NCBI RefSeq assembly: GCF_000696575.1 | Contig: NZ_JMSQ01000004.1 | Coordinates: forward strand, 62,001 to 126,000 | DNA from: Siccibacter colletis | Lineage (GTDB): Bacteria > Pseudomonadota > Gammaproteobacteria > Enterobacterales > Enterobacteriaceae | Length of the DNA: 64,000 bases | Direction of reading: 5' to 3' | In this document: piece after piece, positions 56,752-64,000 of the stretch | How positions within the stretch are numbered: the stretch's first letter is position 1 | Layout of the letters: each line of letters starts with the position of its first letter | Notes under the pieces: generated by a model | Databases searched by the model: none | The model's input: only the letters and a program-made list of their open reading frames with translations | What the model was told of the DNA's origin: nothing | Program-made: the position numbers and the translations under genes

Positions 56752-57600
56752 ATGAAAATAAGAGGATGGCTTTTGGCATTAATTATTTCAGGGAGCTCGC
56801 CTGCGGCGATAGCGGATGAGTACCTTTCTGACTGGTGGCACCAGAGCCTGAACGTTATTGGCCGCTACCATACCCGCTTCGGCCCGATATTAACTAACGA
56901 TCTGTATCCGGAATACACCGCATTTGGTAAAAAGGAGTGGTTTGATTTTTACGGCTACGTCGATATTCCTAAATTCTTCGGCGTTGGCAATACCCCGGAC
57001 CACGGGGCGTGGGATGACGGCTCGCCGCTGTTCCTGGAAATTGAACCGCGTTTTTCTATTGATAAACTCACCGGCACCTTGCTGGCGTTCGGCCCGTTTA
57101 AAGAGTGGTATATTGCGAACGACTACGTTTATGACATGGGGGATAACCAGGCCTCCAGGCAAAGCACCTGGTACATGGGGTTAGGCACCGATATCGCTAC
57201 CGGGTTGCCGATGACGCTGGCGCTAAACGTGTATGCCAAATACCAATGGCAAAACTATGCCGCCGCCAATGAGAATGAGTGGGATGGGTATCGGGTGAAA
57301 GTTAAATATGGCATTCCCATCGGCACCCTGTGGGGCGCGCAGTTTTCCTATATTGGCTTCACCAATTTTGATTTTGGCTCGGAATTAGGTGACAGGGATA
57401 GTGCACGCACCAATGATTCCATCGCGTCGTCCCATATTCTGGCCCTCAACTGGACGCACTGGAAAACGGCCGTAACGGCGCGCTATTTCCATAATGGTGG
57501 CCAGTGGAAAAATAATGCGACGCTCAATTTCGGTGACGGGGAGTTTAGCGTTCATGCGACCGGATGGGCCGGATACTTTACGGTGGGGTATGCGTTTTAA
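56752..57600 (+). CDS. Tsx-like nucleoside-specific outer-membrane channel
   Basis: A 282-residue beta-barrel porin of the Tsx family (Channel_Tsx). A signal peptide ends at AIA (about residue 21). Motifs shared with Tsx include [46 protein letters not shown] and the C-terminal aromatic YAF needed for outer-membrane assembly. It is probably a paralogue that admits nucleosides or related compounds; it could supply the DeoABCD enzymes encoded elsewhere in the window. In E. coli no gene lies here between sprT and galP. A half CRP-like motif (TGTGATTGTAATTAAC) lies about 35 bases before the start. Confidence 0.87.
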   Translation: MKIRGWLLALIISGSSPAAIADEYLSDWWHQSLNVIGRYHTRFGPILTNDLYPEYTAFGKKEWFDFYGYVDIPKFFGVGNTPDHGAWDDGSPLFLEIEPRFSIDKLTGTLLAFGPFKEWYIANDYVYDMGDNQASRQSTWYMGLGTDIATGLPMTLALNVYAKYQWQNYAAANENEWDGYRVKVKYGIPIGTLWGAQFSYIGFTNFDFGSELGDRDSARTNDSIASSHILALNWTHWKTAVTARYFHNGGQWKNNATLNFGDGEFSVHATGWAGYFTVGYAF

Positions 57601-57611
57601 GCTGCGCGGAT

Positions 57612-57640
57612 AAAAAAAGGGATGCCTGAGCATCCCTTGT
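57612..57640 (-). terminator. Terminator between the Tsx-like gene and galP
   Basis: AGGGATGC-CTGA-GCATCCCT with seven T on the minus-strand side ends galP; on the plus strand the tail is weak. Confidence 0.75.
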
Positions 57641-57645
57641 TAACG

Positions 57646-59040
57646 TTAATCGCGAGAACCGATATCGCGCAGGCGACGCCCCTTCATCAGGTTGCGTTCG
57701 ATGTGCTCCAGCGAGATATGCTTGGTTTCCGGCACCAGCCACAGAGTCAACACGATAAAGAACAGGTTCAGGCCAGCATACACCCAGAAGGTGTTGGCAT
57801 TACCCAGCGTGTTGAGCATGGTCAGGAAGGTAGCACCGACGATCATGTTGGCAATCCAGTTGGTCGCGGTGGAGAGCGTAATACCAAAATCGCGGCCTTT
57901 CAGCGGCTGGATCTCAGAGCACAGTACCCAAATCAGCGGACCGGCGCTCATCGCAAAACCAATGATAAACATCAGCAGCATGGCGACCGCGAAGTACTGG
58001 GCGGTGGCGGAGTGAATGCCGATGTGCATCATGGTGCCCAGAATACCCATACCGGAAGCCATCACGATGAAGCCCAGAATCAGCGTCGGCTTACGGCCCC
58101 AGCGGTCTACCAGGCCGATAGCGATGAAGGTTGCCAGCACGTTAGTCAGACCCACGATAACCGTACCCCACATCTGCTCGGTGGTGTTGCTGTAACCCGC
58201 CAGTTCAAAGATTTTCGGCGCGTAATACATGATGACGTTCATCCCGGTAAACTGCTGCATCACCTGCAGCAGCACGCCGAGGAACACCGCACGACGGAAG
58301 TTGCTGTTCTCTTTGAACAGCGCCCAGCCGCTCTGTTTTACCTTCAGGCTTTCACGGATCTCTTCCAGCTCGCGTTTAGCTTCAGCGCTGGAATCACGCA
58401 GCTTCAGCAGCACGCGCTCTGCGTCGTGGAAGCGACGTTTTGCAGCGAACCAGCGCGGGCTGTCCGGCAGGAAGAACACGCCGATGAGCAGCAGCAGAGC
58501 CGGAATCGTGATGATACCCAGCATCCAGCGCCATGCACCGCTGTAGCTGAACGCGGTATCGGACAGGTAGGCACCCAGAATACCGATGGTGATCATCAGC
58601 TGATACATGGAGATCATACTGCCGCGGATTTTCTCCGGCGCGATCTCAGAGAGATAGAGCGGCGCGGTGTAGGAGGCGATACCTACAGCCAGGCCGAGCA
58701 GCACGCGGGAGATAATCAGCACTTCGACGTTCGGCGCAGCGGCAGAGCAGAGAGAGCCGATAACGAACAGCACCGCGCCAATCATCAGGCTGTACTTACG
58801 TCCAAGACGTGAAGAGAGCCAGCCGCTGCCGACGGCACCAACGGCGGCGCCGAACATCATTGAACTGACCACCCACTCCTGCTGGTGCGGTGTGATCTGA
58901 AAATCTTCAGTAATGAAGGGTAATGCGCCGGCAATGACGCCAATATCCAGGCCAAATAACAGTCCCGCCAGGGCTGCGAGAAAACAGACAAAGAACGTCA
59001 TGCTCTTGTTAGAACGCCCCTGTTTTTTATTGTCAGGCAT
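57646..59040 (-). CDS. galP: Galactose:H+ symporter
   Basis: A 464-residue sugar porter, the same length as E. coli GalP, with twelve membrane segments. Sugar-porter motifs RLGRK, PDSPRW, DRWGRKP and PETKH are all present, and QQFTGMN in helix 7 contacts the sugar. It takes up galactose and glucose with protons. The ATG at 59040 has GGAGG upstream; a frame from 59064 is longer by eight residues. The control region has GalR/GalS and CRP sites. Confidence 0.97.
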   Translation of the reverse strand: MPDNKKQGRSNKSMTFFVCFLAALAGLLFGLDIGVIAGALPFITEDFQITPHQQEWVVSSMMFGAAVGAVGSGWLSSRLGRKYSLMIGAVLFVIGSLCSAAAPNVEVLIISRVLLGLAVGIASYTAPLYLSEIAPEKIRGSMISMYQLMITIGILGAYLSDTAFSYSGAWRWMLGIITIPALLLLIGVFFLPDSPRWFAAKRRFHDAERVLLKLRDSSAEAKRELEEIRESLKVKQSGWALFKENSNFRRAVFLGVLLQVMQQFTGMNVIMYYAPKIFELAGYSNTTEQMWGTVIVGLTNVLATFIAIGLVDRWGRKPTLILGFIVMASGMGILGTMMHIGIHSATAQYFAVAMLLMFIIGFAMSAGPLIWVLCSEIQPLKGRDFGITLSTATNWIANMIVGATFLTMLNTLGNANTFWVYAGLNLFFIVLTLWLVPETKHISLEHIERNLMKGRRLRDIGSRD

Positions 59041-59105
59041 TGTGCCCTCCAGTTGGGTTATCACTTATGTCGGTGTAAAGGGTAGGTTAGCGCAGCGTAA
59101 AGTTA

Positions 59106-59140
59106 TGTGAAGTTAATCACATAGGTGTAATCGGTTACAC
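59106..59140. promoter_or_regulatory. galP CRP site and proximal GalR/GalS operator
   Basis: TGTGAAGTTAATCACA (59106-59121) is a perfect CRP site. GTGTAATCGGTTACAC (59125-59140) is a perfect palindrome matching the gal operator consensus at every fixed position. A CRP at -41.5 would place the start of transcription near 59072, 30 bases before the ATG. Confidence 0.8.
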
Positions 59141-59308
59141 TGTGTATGTTTTCCAAAATCCTGAAATACGCTTGTAATACAGCTGCTTATTATACAGGAA
59201 GCGAAGCGGAGTGTTACAAAATCAGACTATACCGAACGGGGATGTAACAAAAAGCGGTGTTTATCGCGAGTGTCCGTTAATAAAATGGAAAATAGCTAAT
59301 TAAATCAA

Positions 59309-59324
59309 ATGTAATCGCTTTCAA
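59309..59324. promoter_or_regulatory. Second (distal) GalR/GalS operator
   Basis: ATGTAATCGCTTTCAA matches the gal operator consensus except at its two end bases. Its centre is 184 bases from the proximal operator, a distance that could allow DNA looping. The rest of the 402-base galP-metK gap has no gene. Confidence 0.55.
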
Positions 59325-59395
59325 ATAAACGCGGTCAGAACGTGAAGGGAAGTATAGCCATGAGGAGAAAAAAGGGCGGCGGGGGCTAAAAAAAG

Positions 59396-59424
59396 AAAAA
59401 GGCCAGCGCGCGGCTGACCTTTTT
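59396..59424 (-). terminator. Terminator of metK
   Basis: GGTCAGCC / GGCTGGCC-type stem around GCGC, read on the minus strand, followed by a T-rich tail. It lies about 20 bases after the metK stop. Confidence 0.75.
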
Positions 59425-59442
59425 TGCTGTGCGAACGGCGGC

Positions 59443-60597
59443 TTATTTCAGGCCGGCAGCATCACGCAGCAGCTGGGCTTTGTCGGTTTTTTCCCACGGG
59501 AAGTGGTCGCGACCAAAGTGACCGTAGGCTGCGGTTTCTTTGTAGATTGGGTGCAGCAGATCCAGCATCTGAATCAGGCCGTACGGACGCAGATCGAAGA
59601 ACTCACGCACCAGCAGGGTCAGCTGTTCGGTGGCGATTTTCTCGGTACCGAAGGTTTCTACCATGATTGAGGTCGGTTCTGCGACGCCGATGGCGTAGGA
59701 GACCTGAATTTCGCAGCGGTCGGCAAGACCCGCAGCAACGATGTTTTTCGCCACGTAACGCGCCGCGTAAGCCGCAGAACGGTCAACTTTAGACGGGTCC
59801 TTACCGGAGAACGCGCCGCCACCGTGACGCGCCATGCCGCCGTAGGTGTCAACGATGATCTTACGGCCGGTCAGACCGCAGTCGCCCATCGGGCCACCGA
59901 TAACAAAACGGCCAGTCGGGTTGATGAAGTATTTGGTGGACTCGTTCAGCCACTCGGTCGGCAGCACCGGCTTGATGATCTCTTCCATCACCGCTTCCTG
60001 CAGATCTTTCTGGGCGATCTCTTCGGAATGCTGGGTGGAGAGTACGACAGCGTCGATACCGACGATGTTGCCGTTGTCGTACTGGAAGGTTACCTGGCTT
60101 TTCGCATCCGGACGCAGCCACGGCAGCGCGCCATTCTTGCGCACTTCAGCCTGACGCTGCACCAGACGGTGTGCGTAGGTTACCGGGGCCGGCATCAGCA
60201 CGTCGGTTTCGTTGGTCGCATAACCAAACATCAGACCCTGGTCGCCCGCGCCCTGCTCAAGCGGATCGCTGCGGTCAACGCCCTGGTTGATGTCCGGAGA
60301 CTGTTTGCCAATCGCGCTCAGGACTGCGCAGGAGTTGGCGTCAAAGCCCATATCGGAATGAACATAACCAATCTCACGCACGGTGTTACGGGTGATCTCT
60401 TCGATATCAACCCATGCGCTGGTAGTAATTTCGCCGCCAACCAGCACCATACCGGTTTTGACGTAGGTTTCGCACGCCACGCGCGCTTTCGGGTCCTGCT
60501 CAAGGATCGCATCCAGCACCGCATCGGAAATCTGGTCAGCGATTTTGTCGGGATGCCCTTCGGATACGGACTCGGAGGTAAAAAGGTGTTTTGCCAT
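59443..60597 (-). CDS. metK: S-adenosylmethionine synthetase
   Basis: A 384-residue enzyme that makes S-adenosylmethionine from methionine and ATP. The N-terminal [15 protein letters not shown] motif carries ATP and metal ligands, and [16 protein letters not shown] is the phosphate-binding loop. The ATG at 60597 gives [10 protein letters not shown] as in E. coli; a start at 60609 adds four residues. Methionine repressor sites lie about 170 bases upstream. Confidence 0.98.
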   Translation of the reverse strand: MAKHLFTSESVSEGHPDKIADQISDAVLDAILEQDPKARVACETYVKTGMVLVGGEITTSAWVDIEEITRNTVREIGYVHSDMGFDANSCAVLSAIGKQSPDINQGVDRSDPLEQGAGDQGLMFGYATNETDVLMPAPVTYAHRLVQRQAEVRKNGALPWLRPDAKSQVTFQYDNGNIVGIDAVVLSTQHSEEIAQKDLQEAVMEEIIKPVLPTEWLNESTKYFINPTGRFVIGGPMGDCGLTGRKIIVDTYGGMARHGGGAFSGKDPSKVDRSAAYAARYVAKNIVAAGLADRCEIQVSYAIGVAEPTSIMVETFGTEKIATEQLTLLVREFFDLRPYGLIQMLDLLHPIYKETAAYGHFGRDHFPWEKTDKAQLLRDAAGLK

Positions 60598-60641
60598 GTT
60601 CTCTGTCACCCTGGATAAATCGGTAAGCTCAACGGTTTATG

Positions 60642-60662
60642 GGGATGTCTGAACGACATCCC
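60642..60662. other. Hairpin in the metK leader
   Basis: GGGATGTC-TGAAC-GACATCCC is a perfect 8-bp stem in the leader of metK mRNA, about 45 bases before the start. It has no T-run and may influence mRNA stability or translation. Confidence 0.5.
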
Positions 60663-60766
60663 TCTGGCGTGCAGGTTAAGACGCAGCCGTTAAGTGTTAA
60701 TCAGCATAACTACGCGGATCAGGCTACGGTGCCACGAGGCAGTAGCCTGACATCCGTCAGGTATTT

Positions 60767-60790
60767 AGATGGATTAACATCTGGACGGCT
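60767..60790. promoter_or_regulatory. Probable MetJ boxes of the metK promoter
   Basis: Three adjacent 8-mers, read on the plus strand as AGATGGAT, TAACATCT and GGACGGCT, each match five or six of the eight positions of the MetJ box AGACGTCT. This is the usual form of MetJ-controlled promoters, in which methionine excess represses metK. Confidence 0.55.
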
Positions 60791-61346
60791 ATTCTAGGTT
60801 AATTCTTAACCCCATTTCCAGCAGTTTTTGATGTAGTGCACACTTCCTTTATCGGCAGCCAAACGTATTTCCTGACATCCCCGGTAAGTTGCCCAATTAT
60901 ATTTTGCATTTTACCCCTGTTCCCGGTATAAAACGGCGCGCGCGGCTTGTACCCGTCGTCTGCTGATAACGCTCTTATCACGGACGCGAAATAAGGTACG
61001 CAACGGTGATTAACGAGTTCGTCCTGTTGCCACTTCCCGCCGGGTTAAACGACTGATAGCTTTGGCTTGTCGCTGGTCATGAAACGGCTGGCGTGGAGGT
61101 GATACCAGATAATGAACCACACTGTTCCGCATACTCTGCCGCACCGTTCTGGCGCGCGTTTGTCCCCCGTAATCAGCATCTCTGTTTTGCACACCTGCCG
61201 ATGTTATACCCATCTCGGCGCTTCTCAGGATCCCAGGGCCGGTCTGGCTCAGTGAGGACTGAACAAGGGCGCTCTTGCACCGCAAGAGTTTTCTCGTGGT
61301 TTCGCCGTCCCGTCATACAGGGTTCGGATACGTGTTTTACAATGAT
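60791..61346. other. metK-yqgB interval, no supported gene
   Basis: No gene can be supported in these 556 bases; short frames on either strand show no recognised family. A terminator-like hairpin CTCTTGC-ACC-GCAAGAG with TTTTCT follows at 61272-61294. An imperfect repeat, CCCGTCATACAGGGTTCGGA at 61309 and CCCGTCGTCTTTCAGGGTGC at 61461, lies on either side of the yqgB start; CCCGTCGTC also occurs at 60952. Confidence 0.5.
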
Positions 61347-61559
61347 ATGAATCAGAAACCGGTCGCTCAGTCGGGGTTTCAGCGCTATGTGCTGGAAAGT
61401 CGGACTGTTTATGGGTTGTTATCGCAACTTTGGGCTGCGATAGTAGTCAACTGTTTTACACCCGTCGTCTTTCAGGGTGCGGATGCGCGGTCAGCGCACG
61501 GCAGTCTGAAATCCAAAGGGTCTACACTTTCGACAACAATTGAGGTTCGCTATGTCTGA
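61347..61559 (+). CDS. yqgB: Extended YqgB-like small protein overlapping speA
   Basis: A 70-residue frame whose first part (MNQKPVAQ ... [17 protein letters not shown]) matches the E. coli YqgB segment KKPVAQ ... [18 protein letters not shown]. coli YqgB ends soon after, at about 43 residues; here the frame runs on for about 30 residues and overlaps speA by eight bases. YqgB has been linked in the literature to acid adaptation. Translation into speA suggests coupling. Possibly the extension is not translated as shown; confidence is moderate. Confidence 0.6.
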   Translation: MNQKPVAQSGFQRYVLESRTVYGLLSQLWAAIVVNCFTPVVFQGADARSAHGSLKSKGSTLSTTIEVRYV

Positions 61560-63528
61560 CGACATTTCTTCTTCTTCGCCTTCGTCAGCGGGCGAACAGG
61601 GTGTACTACGTTCCATGCAGGAGGTTGCGATGAGCTCCCAGGAAGCCAGCCAGATGCTGCGCACGTACAATATTGCCTGGTGGGGCAATAACTACTATGA
61701 CGTCAACGAGTTAGGGCACATTACCGTCTGCCCGGACCCGGACGTTCCCCACGCCCGCGTCGACCTTGCCAAACTGGTTAAGGCGCGTGAAGCGCAGGGG
61801 CAGCGCCTGCCCGCGCTTTTCTGCTTCCCGCAGATCCTGCAACACCGTTTGCGCTCGATTAACGCCGCGTTCAAACGCGCGCGCGAGTCCTACGGTTATA
61901 ACGGCGACTATTTCCTGGTCTACCCGATCAAGGTCAACCAGCATCGCCGCGTGATTGAATCCCTTATCCACTCTGGCGAACCGCTGGGGCTGGAAGCCGG
62001 CTCGAAAGCCGAGCTGATGGCGGTACTGGCTCACGCCGGTATGACCCGCTCGGTGATCGTCTGTAACGGCTATAAAGACCGCGAGTACATCCGTCTGGCG
62101 CTGATCGGCGAGAAGATGGGCCATAAGGTCTATCTGGTTATCGAAAAGATGACTGAAATCGACATCGTGCTGGAAGAGGCCGAGCGCCTGAACGTGATCC
62201 CGCGCCTCGGCGTGCGTGCGCGTCTGGCATCCCAGGGCTCCGGCAAATGGCAGTCCTCCGGCGGCGAAAAATCCAAGTTCGGCCTGGCGGCGGTGCAGGT
62301 GCTGCAGCTGGTTGAGACGCTGCGTGAAGCGGGCCGTCTCGACAGCCTGCAACTGCTGCACTTCCACCTCGGCTCGCAGATGGCGAACATTCGCGATATC
62401 GCCACCGGCGTGCGTGAATCGGCGCGTTTCTACGTTGAGCTGCACAAGCTCGGCGTCAATATCGAATGCTTCGACGTCGGCGGCGGTCTGGGCGTGGACT
62501 ATGAAGGCACGCGCTCCCAGTCCGACTGCTCGGTGAACTACGGCCTGAACGAGTACGCGAATAACATTATCTGGGCTATCGGCGATGCCTGTGAAGAGAA
62601 CGGCCTGCCGCATCCGACCGTGATCACCGAGTCCGGCCGCGCTGTCACCGCGCACCATACCGTACTGGTCTCGAATATCATCGGCGTGGAGCGTAACGAA
62701 TTCACCCAGCCGGAAGCGCCTGCGGAAGATGCAGCGCGCGCGCTGCAGAGCATGTGGGAAACCTGGCAGGAGATGCACGAGCCGGGCAACCGCCGCTCGC
62801 TGCGCGAATGGCTGCACGACAGCCAGATGGACCTGCACGACGTGCATATCGGCTACTCTTCCGGCACGTTCAGCCTGCAGGAGCGCGCCTGGGCCGAGCA
62901 GCTCTATCTTGGCATGTGCCACGAGGTGCAGAAGCAGCTTGACCCAAGCAACCGCGCGCACCGTCCGATCATCGACGAGCTGCAGGAGCGCATGGCGGAT
63001 AAAGTCTACGTGAACTTCTCGCTGTTCCAGTCCATGCCGGACGCGTGGGGCATCGATCAGCTGTTCCCGGTACTGCCGCTGGAAGGTCTGGACCAGGCAC
63101 CAAAACGTCGCGCCGTGCTGCTCGACATCACCTGTGACTCCGACGGGGCTATCGATCACTACGTAGACGGTGACGGCATTGCTACTACCATGCCGATGCC
63201 GGACTTCGATCCGCAGAATCCGCCGCCGCTGGGCTTCTTCATGGTAGGTGCCTATCAGGAGATCCTCGGCAACATGCACAACCTGTTCGGTGATACCGAA
63301 GCGGTGGACGTGTTTGTCTTCCCGGACGGCAACGTGGAAGTGGAGTTGTCGGACGAAGGGGATACCGTCGCGGATATGCTCCAGTACGTGCAGCTCGACC
63401 CGAACACGCTGCTGACCCACTTCCGCGATCAGGTGAAGCAGACCGATCTCGACGAAGCGCTGCAGCAGCAGTTCCTCGAAGAGTTCGAAGCCGGTCTGTA
63501 CGGCTACACCTATCTGGAAGATGAGTAA
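61552..63528 (+). CDS. speA: Biosynthetic arginine decarboxylase
   Basis: A 658-residue PLP enzyme of the alanine racemase-like fold that converts arginine to agmatine, the first step of putrescine synthesis by the SpeA-SpeB route. The PLP lysine is Lys127 in [10 protein letters not shown]. Length equals that of E. coli SpeA. The ATG at 61552 has GAGG nine bases upstream; an in-frame start at 61540 has no support. It overlaps the end of yqgB. Confidence 0.98.
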   Translation: MSDDISSSSPSSAGEQGVLRSMQEVAMSSQEASQMLRTYNIAWWGNNYYDVNELGHITVCPDPDVPHARVDLAKLVKAREAQGQRLPALFCFPQILQHRLRSINAAFKRARESYGYNGDYFLVYPIKVNQHRRVIESLIHSGEPLGLEAGSKAELMAVLAHAGMTRSVIVCNGYKDREYIRLALIGEKMGHKVYLVIEKMTEIDIVLEEAERLNVIPRLGVRARLASQGSGKWQSSGGEKSKFGLAAVQVLQLVETLREAGRLDSLQLLHFHLGSQMANIRDIATGVRESARFYVELHKLGVNIECFDVGGGLGVDYEGTRSQSDCSVNYGLNEYANNIIWAIGDACEENGLPHPTVITESGRAVTAHHTVLVSNIIGVERNEFTQPEAPAEDAARALQSMWETWQEMHEPGNRRSLREWLHDSQMDLHDVHIGYSSGTFSLQERAWAEQLYLGMCHEVQKQLDPSNRAHRPIIDELQERMADKVYVNFSLFQSMPDAWGIDQLFPVLPLEGLDQAPKRRAVLLDITCDSDGAIDHYVDGDGIATTMPMPDFDPQNPPPLGFFMVGAYQEILGNMHNLFGDTEAVDVFVFPDGNVEVELSDEGDTVADMLQYVQLDPNTLLTHFRDQVKQTDLDEALQQQFLEEFEAGLYGYTYLEDE

Positions 63529-63675
63529 GGACTGAAGGGCGATGTTTGCGGAGCGTAATGCCGCAAATGCCGCCCCATGCCGGGCAGGTTCTGTAGTGCT
63601 GAACATGACTATTACAGGCTTGAACCCGGCTGAAAATACGGCGATAATTCGCGCCAACATGCTGTACACGAATCA

Positions 63676-63718
63676 ATCCCTTCCTCGTCGGGCCAACGAC
63701 GCGGAGGGGATTTTTTTT
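63676..63718 (+). terminator. Terminator-like hairpin between speA and speB
   Basis: AATCCC-TT-CC-TCGTCG, a 6-base loop, then CGACG-CGG-AGGGGATT and a run of T. It lies about 150 bases after speA and 30 bases before speB, so speB probably depends on read-through or its own promoter. Confidence 0.65.
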
Positions 63719-63747
63719 ACATCTTTTTCTGACGAGAGGTTTCGCTC

Positions 63748-64000
63748 ATGAGCACCTTAGGCCATCAGTACGATAACTCCCTGGTATCTAACGCCTTCGG
63801 TTTTTTGCGTTTGCCACTGAATTTCCAGCCGTACGAATCTGACGCTGACTGGGTCATCACCGGCGTTCCGTTTGATATGGCGACCTCCGGTCGCGCCGGT
63901 GGCCGTCACGGTCCGGCGGCGATTCGCCAGGTGTCTACCAACCTCGCATGGGAAGGCAACCGCTTCCCGTGGGATTTCGACATGCGCAAACGCCTGAACG
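63748..64000 (+). CDS. speB: Agmatinase, N-terminal part (cut by window end)
   Basis: The first 84 residues of a ureohydrolase, [20 protein letters not shown] onward, including the family [18 protein letters not shown] segment. Agmatinase hydrolyses agmatine to putrescine and urea, directly after the SpeA step. The manganese-binding Asp/His motifs lie beyond the window. AGAGG precedes the ATG by about 10 bases. Confidence 0.95.
   Translation, partial: MSTLGHQYDNSLVSNAFGFLRLPLNFQPYESDADWVITGVPFDMATSGRAGGRHGPAAIRQVSTNLAWEGNRFPWDFDMRKRLN

Noticed and set aside
60799-60981. A 60-residue minus-strand frame upstream of metK (possible yqgD-like gene)
   Set aside because: No recognisable similarity could be established, and it overlaps the presumed metK promoter region. 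A comparison with related genomes would be needed to reconsider it.
61010-61350. Short frames on both strands in the metK-speA gap
   Set aside because: None resembles a known small protein apart from the yqgB core further along; composition is that of random open frames.
61711-63669. A 652-residue open frame on the minus strand over speA
   Set aside because: Antisense shadow of a highly conserved gene. Low-complexity composition and no domain.

Overview
The window is chromosomal DNA from a member of the Enterobacteriaceae, an Enterobacter/Klebsiella/Leclercia-like relative of Escherichia coli with a somewhat higher GC content. Most proteins read as close homologues of E. coli K-12 proteins of nearly the same length. 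No rRNA, tRNA, prophage, plasmid or CRISPR sequence was seen. Family and gene names come from recognising the protein sequences, and comparisons with E. coli gene order are from general knowledge; nothing was searched.

Region 1 (1-11000) follows the E. coli order holD-rimI-yjjG-prfC-osmY-ytjA-yjjU-yjjV-deoCABD, without the yjjW-yjjI pair normally found before deoC. The deo control region carries two DeoR-type operators and two CRP-type sites. Region 2 (11100-15900) is an accessory four-gene operon inserted between deoD and yjjJ. It encodes a Tat-exported DmsA-like molybdoenzyme, a four-cluster DmsB, a DmsC anchor and an unusual soluble polyferredoxin, behind a perfect FNR half-site pair. Region 3 (15900-35000) returns to E. 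coli order: yjjJ, lplA, ytjB, serB, radA, nadR, then ettA, slt, trpR, yjjX, ytjC, rob, creA, arcA, yjjY, yjtD. It is interrupted by a REP-associated transposase (rayT) flanked by REP hairpins, including a 47-bp tandem array, and by a divergent oxidoreductase/LysR pair. creBCD is missing. Region 4 (35000-44660) is thrLABC with its attenuator, then yaaX, yaaA, talB, mog and an MHS-type transporter; yaaJ is missing.

At about 44.66-44.75 kb the gene order jumps from the E. coli 0-minute region to the block that sits near 66-67 minutes in E. coli. That block then runs in reverse orientation: hemW-rdgB-yggU-yggT-yggS / yggR, yqgF-yqgE-gshB-rsmE-endA-sprT, galP, metK, yqgB-speA-speB (cut by the window end). 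This is what an inversion between the replichores, roughly symmetric about oriC, would produce. A degenerate REP pair of the rayT-linked family lies exactly at the junction. Within this block three genes are insertions relative to E. coli: a FAD-dependent oxidoreductase with a divergent IclR regulator, and a Tsx-like nucleoside porin.

Functionally the window combines nucleoside salvage (deo, yjjG, Tsx-like), threonine synthesis with attenuation, NAD, serine, glutathione, S-adenosylmethionine and polyamine synthesis, translation factors and RNA modification (prfC, ettA, yjtD, rsmE, rimI), redox and anaerobic control (arcA, FNR sites, Dms-like operon) and envelope functions (osmY, slt, galP). 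The least explained pieces are the polyferredoxin of the Dms-like operon, the phased repeats before the HipA-like kinase gene yjjJ, the FAD oxidoreductase/IclR pair, and the extended yqgB that runs into speA.
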